A DNA stretch of 64,000 nt. Source: CAYNYM01 sp049366815 (GTDB taxonomy: Bacteria; Desulfobacterota; DSM-4660; Desulfatiglandales; HGW-15). This document shows, piece after piece, positions 8,426-16,672 of the stretch. A model generated the notes under the pieces. The model was not told the DNA's origin and did not search any database. It saw only the letters and a list, made by a program, of their open reading frames with translations. The translations under genes were made by a program, and so were the position numbers. Numbering within the stretch: the first letter of the stretch is position 1; every line of letters starts with the position of its first letter. Location: contig JBMNCO010000047.1 of the NCBI GenBank assembly GCA_049366815.1, forward strand, positions 1-64,000, in the 5' to 3' direction.

Positions 8426-9492
8426 GAGTCGATCATCTCCATGATGTGATCAACGATCACCCGGGCCGCTTCTGGCCGACCCTTGACCCTCGATCGCCTG
8501 CCCATCACCTCCAGGGCCGACCGGTCCGCCATGTATTTTGAGAGCAGGTCGGCCAGGGCTTCCCCTGTCAAGTCTTCCTCAAGCAGCATCTCGGCGCCTC
8601 CCGCTTCGACCAGCATCCGGGCATTGGTCTCCTGATGCCTGTTGGCCGCATAGGGATAGGGGATCAGAATAGCCGGCTTTCCCAAGGCGGCCAGTTCAGA
8701 TATGGTGGTCGCCCCGGCCCGCCCCACAACCATATCGGCTTCGCCATAGGCCTTTGCCATGTCTTCGATAAAAGGCCTGACATCGCCTCCGAGCCCTTCC
8801 CTTCGGTAGGCCTCCGCGACCAGCGGATAGTCGATTTCCCCCGTCTGATGAATCACCTTTAGTGCCTTCCCCCTTTTTTTCAGGATTTCCAGTGAAGCCA
8901 AAAAGGCCTGGTTGACGGCCCGGGCCCCCTGACTTCCTCCTGTCACAAGGACCGTAAACGCCCGCCCGCTCTCTTTCTTTGGCCTGTCCCGAAGCAATTC
9001 TTCACGAACCGGATTACCGGTCAGGACCAGAGTCCCACCCCTGAAATGTTCTCGGCTTTCTTCGAAAGAAATGAAGACCCTGTCCACGACGCGGCACAAC
9101 AAGCGGTTCGTCAGGCCCGGAAACGAATTCTGCTCCTGCAGGGCTGTAGGAATACCCATAATCTTCGCCGCCAGGCACAGGGGCCCTGCCGAGTACCCCC
9201 CTAAACCCAGGACCAGGTCCGGCCGATACCTCCGGATGATCCCAAGGGACTGGAAAAGGCTCAAGGGCAGCTTCACAATGACCCCCGCGCCCTTTTTCCA
9301 TCCCCGTCCCTTGATGCCTTCAATGGAAATAGAGGTCTGCATAAAACCCGATCGCTCCAGGATTTCTGATTCGATCCTGCGGCGGCCCGTGACAAATAGG
9401 ATTTGCGCCTGTTCGAACCGGCTCACCAATTCCCTTGCAACGGCTACCCCAGGAAATAGATGTCCTCCCGTGCCTCCACCTGCAACGATCAT
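8422..9492 (-). CDS. murG: Undecaprenyl-PP-MurNAc-pentapeptide GlcNAc transferase MurG
   Basis: A 356-residue GT-B glycosyltransferase that makes lipid II from lipid I at the inner face of the membrane. The glycine-rich loop AGGGTGGHLFPG is at residues 4-15; the second loop VTGGSQGARAVN and the UDP-GlcNAc-binding region around GRAGATTISELAALGKPAILIPYP are intact. Length is typical. It lies between ftsW (35-bp gap) and murC (4-bp overlap). Confidence 0.98.
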   Translation of the reverse strand: MIVAGGGTGGHLFPGVAVARELVSRFEQAQILFVTGRRRIESEILERSGFMQTSISIEGIKGRGWKKGAGVIVKLPLSLFQSLGIIRRYRPDLVLGLGGYSAGPLCLAAKIMGIPTALQEQNSFPGLTNRLLCRVVDRVFISFEESREHFRGGTLVLTGNPVREELLRDRPKKESGRAFTVLVTGGSQGARAVNQAFLASLEILKKRGKALKVIHQTGEIDYPLVAEAYRREGLGGDVRPFIEDMAKAYGEADMVVGRAGATTISELAALGKPAILIPYPYAANRHQETNARMLVEAGGAEMLLEEDLTGEALADLLSKYMADRSALEVMGRRSRVKGRPEAARVIVDHIMEMIDS

Positions 9493-9526
9493 CCTGACCT
9501 GATTTTTCTTTCGTTGTTCCAGTCTC

Positions 9527-10630
9527 CTATCTCCTTGCCGAAATACTCATGAGGACCCCCATCCCTATAAGGCTGATCACCAGAGAGGACCCGCCGTAAC
9601 TCATGAAGGGCAGTGTGAGGCCCTTGGTGGGAAGCAGACCCATGACAACCCCCATATTGATCACAGCCTGCAGGCCCAGGAGGCTGGTGATTCCCACGGC
9701 CAGATAACTGCTGTAAAGATCCCCCGCTGTGAGGGCTATCTTAATGCCCCGAACAATCAAGATTGAAAAAAGGGCCACTACAAATGTGATCCCCAGCAGG
9801 CCCAGTTCTTCCGCCACGATGGGAAGTATGAAATCCGTGTGGGGCTCCGGAAGATAAAAAAGCTTTTGCTTGCTGTTCCCGAGACCTACCCCGAAGATGC
9901 CTCCCGAACCGATGGCCAGGAGCGAATGAATGATTTGGTATCCAAGATCGAGCGGATACTCCCATGGATTAAGAAAGGCTTTCCACCTGTTCCACCGATA
10001 CCCCTTATGCATAATAAGCCACCAAAGGAGAGGTGCTGACAGGAGTACGAGCGATAACACATGATGGATCCTCACACCGCCGACAAAGAGCAGAATCATC
10101 AGCCATGCACCGATAATAATGAAGGTGCCCAGGTCAGGCTGGATGAGGATCAGCCCCATGAAAAGACCTGCAATCGCGACATGGGGCAGGAGGCCCTTGG
10201 TGAAGCGCGCCATTTCATGGCCTTTCTTGGACATGGAATAGGCCATAAAAAAGGCCAAAACCAGCTTTACGAGTTCTGACGGCTGAAAGGCAAAGACGCC
10301 CAATGACAGCCAACGGGTAGCCCCCCCCACATTTACGCCGAATCCCGGAACAAAGAGAAGGAGCAGAAGAACGAGGCTGAAACCAAGCAAGGGGTAGACC
10401 GTCTTCCTGTAAAAGACTGGAGGAATGTTTTTCGCCAGAATCATCAGGACCAGTCCCAGCAGGCAGAACACCCCTTGACGTTTCAGGAAATAGTACCCAT
10501 CGCCGTATCTGTGGGCCGCCAATAAGGAGCTGGCGCTGTATATGGTCACCAAGCCCAGGCCCAGAAGAACCAGGGTCGGTATGAGGAGAAAGTAGTCGTA
10601 TCCCCTATGTCCTTCTGTCTTAGCGCCCAT
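9527..10630 (-). CDS. ftsW: Peptidoglycan glycosyltransferase FtsW
   Basis: A SEDS-family polytopic membrane protein (about 367 residues, roughly ten membrane segments) that polymerises lipid II at the septum together with FtsI. Family signatures visible are the GGATRWLSLG stretch after the first periplasmic segment, IQPDLGTFIII, and the C-terminal PFMSYGGSSLVISL motif. I place the start at the ATG at 10630 (MGAKTEGHRGYDYF), 11 bp inside the end of murD; the open frame runs further upstream but only as an out-of-frame shadow of murD. Cytoplasmic N-terminus, then the first segment near residue 14. Confidence 0.96.
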   Translation of the reverse strand: MGAKTEGHRGYDYFLLIPTLVLLGLGLVTIYSASSLLAAHRYGDGYYFLKRQGVFCLLGLVLMILAKNIPPVFYRKTVYPLLGFSLVLLLLLFVPGFGVNVGGATRWLSLGVFAFQPSELVKLVLAFFMAYSMSKKGHEMARFTKGLLPHVAIAGLFMGLILIQPDLGTFIIIGAWLMILLFVGGVRIHHVLSLVLLSAPLLWWLIMHKGYRWNRWKAFLNPWEYPLDLGYQIIHSLLAIGSGGIFGVGLGNSKQKLFYLPEPHTDFILPIVAEELGLLGITFVVALFSILIVRGIKIALTAGDLYSSYLAVGITSLLGLQAVINMGVVMGLLPTKGLTLPFMSYGGSSLVISLIGMGVLMSISARR

Positions 10631-11981
10631 GTCCGACTCTCTCAACGGTCTCCCTAAAGACGTTGCCACGGTGCACATAGTCGGTGAACATATCAAAGCT
10701 GGAACAGGCCGGCGCCAGCAGCACCACATCCCGGGGGTTGGCCGCCGCGAAGGCCAGAGATACCGCTTCCTCCATGGTCTCGGCCGTCCTGATCGGAACA
10801 ATCCCTTCAAAGGATTTCTTAAGGAGATCCCTGGATTCCCCCAAGAGGACGGCCTCTGTGACCCTTCCCCTGGAGGCCTCCACGAGGGGTCCGTAGTCGG
10901 CACCCTTGTGGCGTCCCCCGGCGATGAGGATGACCGGCCGGTCAAATCCCTCGACGGATCTTGCCGCAGCCTCCACATTGGTGGCCTTGGAATCGTCGTA
11001 GAAATCCACATCCCTAAACCGCCCCACAAATTCGACCCTGTGGGGCAGTCCTCCAAAGGCGTCTATGGTCTCCTGTATGGATCCGCCCCCCAAGCCCAGG
11101 ACAAGCCCTGCCAGGACCGCACCCATCAGGTTCTGCAGATTGTGCTTTCCCGGCAACCGGAACCGCCCGAGCGCGAACTCGCAGGGCGCCCCACCGGGCG
11201 GGGAGGCCCTCAGTTTTCCCTTTTCCAGGAAGGCCTGACGGTTCTCTCGGGCCTCCAGCCCATAGCGAAGGACCCCCACCCCGCTGTCTGTCCTGACACG
11301 GGAAAGCCGTTCATCATCATCGTTCAAAATAAGGAAATGGCCGGGACCCTGATTTTCAAAGATCCTGAATTTTGAGGCCACATAGGCCTCGTAGTCCCTG
11401 TAGCGGTCCAGATGATCCGGGGAGAGGTTCAATATCATGGAGATGTCGGGGCGAAAGGTTTTCATGGCATCCAGCTGAAAGCTGCTGACTTCAACAACGG
11501 CCACCTCGGCCTCCGAATTATCAAGGACACAGTCTATGAACGGGATCCCGATATTTCCGCCCACAAAGGTCCTTTTCCCTGCCTGGCCGGCCATGGCGCC
11601 CAGGAGGGCCGTCGTCGTTGACTTGCCGTTCGTCCCCGTAACGGCCGCAATCGGGATGTGGATCAATCGGCTCGCCAGTTCCATCTCTCCCAGGATGGGG
11701 ATACCCGCATCTCTGGCCTCATTCAAGGGACCGATGTCAAGGGGAACCCCCGGGCTCACAATGATCATCTCCGATCCAAGAAAGGTCTCCGGCCTGTGCC
11801 CGCCGAATTCCAGCTCCGCCCCGATTCGGGCAATACCCTCAATGACACTCCGATCCAGGATCTCCTTCTGCCTGAGTTCGCTCACCGTCACAACGGCCCC
11901 CCGCCCGCACAGATAGCGGCAAACTGAGAGCCCCGATTTTCCCAACCCAACGACTAGGACCTTTTTTCCGGCAAATTCCAT
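10620..11981 (-). CDS. murD: UDP-N-acetylmuramoyl-L-alanine--D-glutamate ligase MurD
   Basis: A 453-residue Mur ligase adding D-Glu to UDP-MurNAc-L-Ala. Residues 7-15 (VLVVGLGKS) form the UDP-binding Rossmann loop; the P-loop AAVTGTNGKSTTTALLGA is near residue 113; the NLSPDHLDRY motif and YDDSKATN near residue 325 are conserved MurD features. Complete. Its last 11 bp overlap the ftsW start, suggesting coupled translation. Confidence 0.97.
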   Translation of the reverse strand: MEFAGKKVLVVGLGKSGLSVCRYLCGRGAVVTVSELRQKEILDRSVIEGIARIGAELEFGGHRPETFLGSEMIIVSPGVPLDIGPLNEARDAGIPILGEMELASRLIHIPIAAVTGTNGKSTTTALLGAMAGQAGKRTFVGGNIGIPFIDCVLDNSEAEVAVVEVSSFQLDAMKTFRPDISMILNLSPDHLDRYRDYEAYVASKFRIFENQGPGHFLILNDDDERLSRVRTDSGVGVLRYGLEARENRQAFLEKGKLRASPPGGAPCEFALGRFRLPGKHNLQNLMGAVLAGLVLGLGGGSIQETIDAFGGLPHRVEFVGRFRDVDFYDDSKATNVEAAARSVEGFDRPVILIAGGRHKGADYGPLVEASRGRVTEAVLLGESRDLLKKSFEGIVPIRTAETMEEAVSLAFAAANPRDVVLLAPACSSFDMFTDYVHRGNVFRETVERVGHGR

Positions 11982-12051
11982 GGAAGAGACCTGACCTCGA
12001 TGTGTACGCCTGATCTTTTAAAACCTAAACCGTCGCCGAGGCCGTGTGGCC

Positions 12052-13131
12052 TTACCTCAACTTGAGGGTGCTTACGGACAGCAGGGCCAGGATGATGGCA
12101 ATGATCCAGAAACGAACCGTGACCTTTGATTCGGGCCATCCCTTGAGCTCGAAATGGTGGTGGAGCGGGGCCATTCTGAATATACGATGGCCGCCGGACA
12201 TCTTGAAATAGCCCACCTGAAAGATGACCGAAAGGGCCTCTACGACAAAAATGCCCCCGACGAGAACCAGGACGAACTCCTGTTTGGTGATGACGGCAAC
12301 GGTCCCCAGCACGGCGCCCAGGGGCAGTGAGCCCGTATCACCCATGAAGAGTTCCGCAGGAAAGGCGTTGTACCAAAGAAAACCCAGCCCCGCGCCCACT
12401 ACGGCCCCACAGATGATGCTCAGTTCGCCTGTCCCGGCCACATAGGGAATCTGGAGATAGGAGGCAATCTTGATATGTCCGGACAGGTAGCTGAAAATGA
12501 GATAACTGCCGAAGGCGATGATGATCGGCCCCATGGCAAGGCCGTCGAGACCGTCAGTCAAATTCACCGCGTTGGAGGCCCCCACGATGATGAATACGGC
12601 CAGAGGGGCGTACCACCACCCGAGATCCGGCGTAAAACCCTTGAAAAATGGAAAATTCAGTCGCGTGTCAAACCCGGGATAGAGTTGAAGCACGACGGCT
12701 ACGGCCAGGGCGACAAGGACCTGCAACGAAAACTTCGATTTTGCGCTGAGTCCCCTGCTGTTCTTGCGCACGACCTTCAGGTAGTCGTCCCGGAAACCGA
12801 TGAGTCCGAAACTCACCATCACAAAGAGGACGAGCCACACGTATACATTGCCGACATCCGCCCACAGTACTGTGGAAACTGCAATAACCGGCAGGATGAG
12901 ACACCCGCCCATGGTGGGGGTCCCTGCCTTGCCCTTGTGGTTTGGGGGGCCGTCGTCCCTGATCTGCTGCCCTACCTGGAGGATGCGGAGTCTATCGATC
13001 ACCCACGTTCCAATCAGAAACACGACCGCAAGCGAGGAAAGCGTAGAGAGAATCGTCCTGAAGGTGATGTAGCGAAAGACATTCAACCAGGACAGGTCTT
13101 CTTGAAAAAGGAATATCAGTTTATAGAGCAC
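12052..13131 (-). CDS. mraY: Phospho-MurNAc-pentapeptide transferase MraY
   Basis: A 359-residue polytopic membrane enzyme that transfers phospho-MurNAc-pentapeptide to undecaprenyl phosphate, giving lipid I. Catalytic landmarks are GKAGTPTMGG near residue 67, the DDYLK stretch near residue 114 with its aspartates, NLTDGLDGLA near residue 190, and the MAPLHHHFEL histidine motif near residue 321. About ten membrane segments. The start codon is GTG at 13131, preceded by a GGAGAGAGGG purine tract. It follows the receiver gene by 22 bp rather than murF directly. Confidence 0.97.
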   Translation of the reverse strand: MLYKLIFLFQEDLSWLNVFRYITFRTILSTLSSLAVVFLIGTWVIDRLRILQVGQQIRDDGPPNHKGKAGTPTMGGCLILPVIAVSTVLWADVGNVYVWLVLFVMVSFGLIGFRDDYLKVVRKNSRGLSAKSKFSLQVLVALAVAVVLQLYPGFDTRLNFPFFKGFTPDLGWWYAPLAVFIIVGASNAVNLTDGLDGLAMGPIIIAFGSYLIFSYLSGHIKIASYLQIPYVAGTGELSIICGAVVGAGLGFLWYNAFPAELFMGDTGSLPLGAVLGTVAVITKQEFVLVLVGGIFVVEALSVIFQVGYFKMSGGHRIFRMAPLHHHFELKGWPESKVTVRFWIIAIILALLSVSTLKLR

Positions 13132-13152
13132 CTGCTACCCTCTCTCCTTCCT

Positions 13153-13548
13153 CTACATGACATGGCGTTGTCCGGTCTCTGACTGGTCGAGGGCCGATGA
13201 TACCGTCTCCAAAAAATTGTGCATGGGGAAGGGCTTCTGCAGGAGATCAAACACAGGCGGCATATCCCCGCCAAGATCCGCCCGAGTTATAGGTTTCCCC
13301 GTCATGAGAATAACCTTTTCCCTTCGACCGGCCTTTTTCATACTTTTCAAGAGTTCCAGCCCATTCAAGCGCGGCATATCGATATCCGTTATAAGCAGGT
13401 CAAACCGCATCCTCTTCATCTGGTCCAGGGAGTCTTGACCGTCCTTGGCCAGGGCGACCTTGAACCCTTTCCCTGAAAGCACTTCAAAGAGGAGGCTTCT
13501 GATACCGGCCTCGTCATCCACTATCATAATTTTCTTTAATGAACCCAT
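13153..13548 (-). CDS. Single-domain response regulator (CheY-like) inside the dcw cluster
   Basis: A 131-residue stand-alone receiver domain with all catalytic residues: the acidic pair in MIVDDEAG (residues 8-15), the phospho-acceptor Asp in LLITDIDMPRLNG, the switch Thr in ILMTGK and the Lys in LLQKPF. There is no output domain, so it should act by protein contact, as CheY and Spo0F do. A GGGAG ribosome site lies 7 nt before the ATG. It is oriented with the cluster, 132 bp after murF and 22 bp before mraY. No histidine kinase is nearby. The position suggests co-expression with lipid I synthesis genes; any role in wall growth is inference. Confidence 0.9.
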   Translation of the reverse strand: MGSLKKIMIVDDEAGIRSLLFEVLSGKGFKVALAKDGQDSLDQMKRMRFDLLITDIDMPRLNGLELLKSMKKAGRREKVILMTGKPITRADLGGDMPPVFDLLQKPFPMHNFLETVSSALDQSETGQRHVM

Positions 13549-13680
13549 GTCACATCTCCCTTGAACGGCGATTCAACCTCTCCTCTAGGGGGCGGCCTTG
13601 GAATCCACCACCCTGAAGCCCCTTTATAGGAATAACTGCCTGCGGGGCATGGCCTCTGAGGCGGGTCTCCACAACCCTCA

Positions 13681-15093
13681 TCAGAAAGACGGCCCCTTCA
13701 ATTTCTCGATCACCTCTTCCATGGCCATTCCCCGTGAACCCTTGATGAGGATCCAGTCACCCTCCTTCATCAAGTCCCTGATCCTGCCTGCCATGTCCTG
13801 TCTGCTCTCAGCGATTTCAGCCCTTTCAACCGGAAGCCCCCGTGCCAGGGCACCCCTCACCATGTCATCTGCATGTTCTCCCAGTGCCACCAGATAATGA
13901 ACACCGAGTTCCGCAGCCGTGGCACCCGCCTCCTCATGGGCCGTGGCCGTTTCCTTACCCAGTTCCAGCATCTCACCCAGCCCGACGATCAAGCGTCCCT
14001 GCCCCCCGGACATCGCCTTGAGGGCGTGAAGGGCAGCCTTCATGGAAAAGGGGTTGGCGTTGTAGGTATCGTCAATGAGCGTTACACCACCTTCGAGCGG
14101 GAAGGGTGCGAAACGTCCTTTGACGCCGGTAAAGGCCTCCAGCCCCTCGGCAATATGCTCCAGGCTCTCCTCGAAACAGAGGGCGATACCACATGCTGCC
14201 AGGGCATTGGAGACGTTTTGAATCCCGGGGACTCTCAACCGCAGGGGCACAGTCTTCCCATCAAAGAGGAGATCAAAGGCCATACCGTCGCGGCCCAGAC
14301 TCCTCACATTGTCGGCCCGGATATCGTGGCCCCTGCCCTGACCATAGGTGATGAACTTCTTTTTCAGCGGCGAAGCCGTCCTCATCAGCAGTGCATCGTC
14401 CCCGTTGAGGAGGACCCGCCCTTGGGGAGAAATCTTCTCCACCAGCTCCACCTTGGCCCTGGCCACCCCCGCCATGTCACCCAGTCCTTCGAGATGGGCC
14501 CTGGCCACGTTGGTGATCAAACCGATGACGGGATCCGCAATCTCAGTGAGCCGGGCGATTTCACCGGGCCGATTCATGCCCATCTCCAGCACGGCCCTTT
14601 GGTGCGTATCCGTCATTTCCAACAGGGTAAGGGGCAACCCGATCAGGTTATTGAAGTTCCCTTTGTTCTTCAGGGTCGGCGCCCCCCGTTCGAGGATACC
14701 CGCCGTCATCTCCTTGGTCGTTGTTTTGCCTACACTCCCCGTAATCGCAGCCACCGGAATCCCGTGGGCGCGTTTCCACCACCCGGCCAAATCTCCAAGG
14801 GCCTTCAGTGTGTCGGGCACACGGATAACGGCCGCGGCCGACCCTTTTGGAATTGGAGCGCCCGAGAGCTCTTGGAGCACAACACCGGCAGCACCCCTTT
14901 CCAGGGCCGTCCTGATGAAATCATGACCATCGTACCTCTCACCTCTCAAGGCCAAGAAGAGTTCACCCGGGACGATATTTCTTGAATCCGTACTGAGGCC
15001 GGCGAGACACGTCTCAGGATTACCGACAGATAATTCGCCCTGGACCGCAACCAGGAGCTCGGCCACGGTGATATCGCCCCACCGGGCCGTCAC
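13681..15093 (-). CDS. murF: UDP-MurNAc-tripeptide--D-Ala-D-Ala ligase MurF
   Basis: A 470-residue Mur ligase that adds the D-Ala-D-Ala dipeptide to complete the cytoplasmic pentapeptide precursor. The P-loop AAITGSVGKTTTKEM lies near residue 114, followed by LKNKGNFNNLIGLPL, a characteristic MurF block, and IDDTYNANPFSM near residue 340. Complete. The start is a GTG at 15093 that overlaps the murE stop (GTGA). No ddl gene is present in this cluster, so its dipeptide substrate must come from a ligase encoded elsewhere. Confidence 0.97.
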   Translation of the reverse strand: MTARWGDITVAELLVAVQGELSVGNPETCLAGLSTDSRNIVPGELFLALRGERYDGHDFIRTALERGAAGVVLQELSGAPIPKGSAAAVIRVPDTLKALGDLAGWWKRAHGIPVAAITGSVGKTTTKEMTAGILERGAPTLKNKGNFNNLIGLPLTLLEMTDTHQRAVLEMGMNRPGEIARLTEIADPVIGLITNVARAHLEGLGDMAGVARAKVELVEKISPQGRVLLNGDDALLMRTASPLKKKFITYGQGRGHDIRADNVRSLGRDGMAFDLLFDGKTVPLRLRVPGIQNVSNALAACGIALCFEESLEHIAEGLEAFTGVKGRFAPFPLEGGVTLIDDTYNANPFSMKAALHALKAMSGGQGRLIVGLGEMLELGKETATAHEEAGATAAELGVHYLVALGEHADDMVRGALARGLPVERAEIAESRQDMAGRIRDLMKEGDWILIKGSRGMAMEEVIEKLKGPSF

Positions 15094-16592
15094 GCGTTCA
15101 CCTCTGCGGCAAGGGCCGCTTCCTTGCGATCATCGAAACTCCGCCTTTCACGACCCACGATCTGATAGTCCTCATGGCCCTTGCCGGCGATCAGGATCAG
15201 GTCTTCACCGCCCGCCATTCTGAAGGCCTGCCGGATGGCCTTTCTCCGGTCCACTTCCAGGATGTAGCCCGGACCGTTTACCGGGAAATTCGCGGATGCA
15301 TCCAGAGGCCTCATTTCCGATTTTCGGATCCCTTTTTCGATATCGGTTAGGATGGACAGGGGATCTTCGCTTCTGGGGTTGTCTGAAGTAATGATCACCA
15401 GATCGCTGTGTTGGCCGGCCACAAGCCCCATCTCGATCCTCTTTCCCCTGTCCCGATCCCCCCCGCACCCGAAAACGGTGATCAGCCGCCCGCCGGTAAG
15501 GGGTCTGAGGGTCTCCAGGGCCTTTAGCAGGGCGTCGGGTGTGTGGGCGTAGTCCACAACCACACTCAAACCTCGGCGGTTTTGTACCGGTTCCAGACGG
15601 CCGGGCACCGACCCCACGGCCTCCAGTCCCTTTGCGACCGAATCCAGTTCCAAGTCCAAGGCCAGGGCAGCGGTAGCAGCGGCCAAAATATTGTAGACAT
15701 TGACCTTTCCGAGCAACGGGGAACGGATCTCTCGTTTCCCGGCCGGCGTGATCAGCCTTGCCCGAATGCCGTTCCTGTCCGACGAGAGGACCTCCGCGCG
15801 CACCTGGCATGAGCTCTGGAGACCATAGGTCAACACCCGTGCGGGCGTCAGGGTCGCCAGTTTCTTCGCGTTCGGGTCGTCAAGATTCAGGACGGCAGTG
15901 CTTGACTCATCGAGTCCAAGGAACAACCGACTCTTGGCCTCGAAATAGGCCTCCATGGTCTTGTGATAGTCCAGGTGGTCCCGGGTGATGTTGGTAAACA
16001 CAGCCGCCTTAAAAGGGCACTCCCTGGTCCTTCCCTGATCCAGGGCATGGGAAGAGACCTCCATGATGACATCCGTGGCTCCCCGGTCGGCCATCCTTCG
16101 GAGAAGTCGCATGAGATCGAGGGATTCGGGAGTGGTTACGGAGGCAGAACTTTTTTGACCGCAGATCCGGTAGTTGATCGTACCGATCACGCCGGGTCTC
16201 CGCCCTGCGGCCGTGAAGACCGACTCGAGCAGATAGCTGGTTGTTGTCTTGCCGTTTGTACCCGTAATCCCTATGAGGTTCATCTCTTCGAAGGGGCGGC
16301 TGTAAAATGCCGAGGCTATCTTTGAGAGGGCACCTCTTGAATCGGATACACGGACCAGGGCCGCCCCCCGGGCTTCATATCCCGTGAAATCCTCGGCCAC
16401 CAGGGCCGCCGCCCCCCTCTCAAGGGCATCCAGGAGATAAGCGTGACCGTCAAGGGCATGGCCCCTGAGGGCGACGAAGAGATATCCCGGCCTGACCTCC
16501 CTGGAGTCATAGGCAACCCCGCTGATCTCTACTTCCGGATCTCCCAGATGTTCTTGGTAATCAATGCCTCTGACTATTTGACCAAGTTTCAT
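15090..16592 (-). CDS. murE: UDP-MurNAc-tripeptide synthetase MurE (meso-DAP adding)
   Basis: A Mur ligase of about 500 residues that adds the third amino acid of the stem peptide. The ATP loop GITGTNGKTTTSYLL is near residue 110, and DNPRSEDP near residue 405 carries the DNPR motif that in characterised enzymes selects meso-diaminopimelate, so the wall should be DAP-type. I prefer the ATG at 16592 (MKLGQIVRGIDY), which matches the usual N-terminus; a GTG 12 bp upstream would add four residues. Neither has an ideal ribosome site. It overlaps murF by 4 bp and follows ftsI by about 80 bp. Confidence 0.96.
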   Translation of the reverse strand: MKLGQIVRGIDYQEHLGDPEVEISGVAYDSREVRPGYLFVALRGHALDGHAYLLDALERGAAALVAEDFTGYEARGAALVRVSDSRGALSKIASAFYSRPFEEMNLIGITGTNGKTTTSYLLESVFTAAGRRPGVIGTINYRICGQKSSASVTTPESLDLMRLLRRMADRGATDVIMEVSSHALDQGRTRECPFKAAVFTNITRDHLDYHKTMEAYFEAKSRLFLGLDESSTAVLNLDDPNAKKLATLTPARVLTYGLQSSCQVRAEVLSSDRNGIRARLITPAGKREIRSPLLGKVNVYNILAAATAALALDLELDSVAKGLEAVGSVPGRLEPVQNRRGLSVVVDYAHTPDALLKALETLRPLTGGRLITVFGCGGDRDRGKRIEMGLVAGQHSDLVIITSDNPRSEDPLSILTDIEKGIRKSEMRPLDASANFPVNGPGYILEVDRRKAIRQAFRMAGGEDLILIAGKGHEDYQIVGRERRSFDDRKEAALAAEVNA

Positions 16593-16672
16593 CCTTCCAC
16601 GCACCGATTCCGCAGATAAATGCCTGCAGTTTCCATTGATAGGGCCTCAAATTTGGAAACCATCTTCTACCC

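Noticed and set aside
9527..11056. A longer reading of ftsW with about 142 extra N-terminal residues
   Set aside because: The added part lies wholly inside murD in another frame, is Arg/Pro-rich and unlike FtsW. The ATG at 10630 gives the normal N-terminus.
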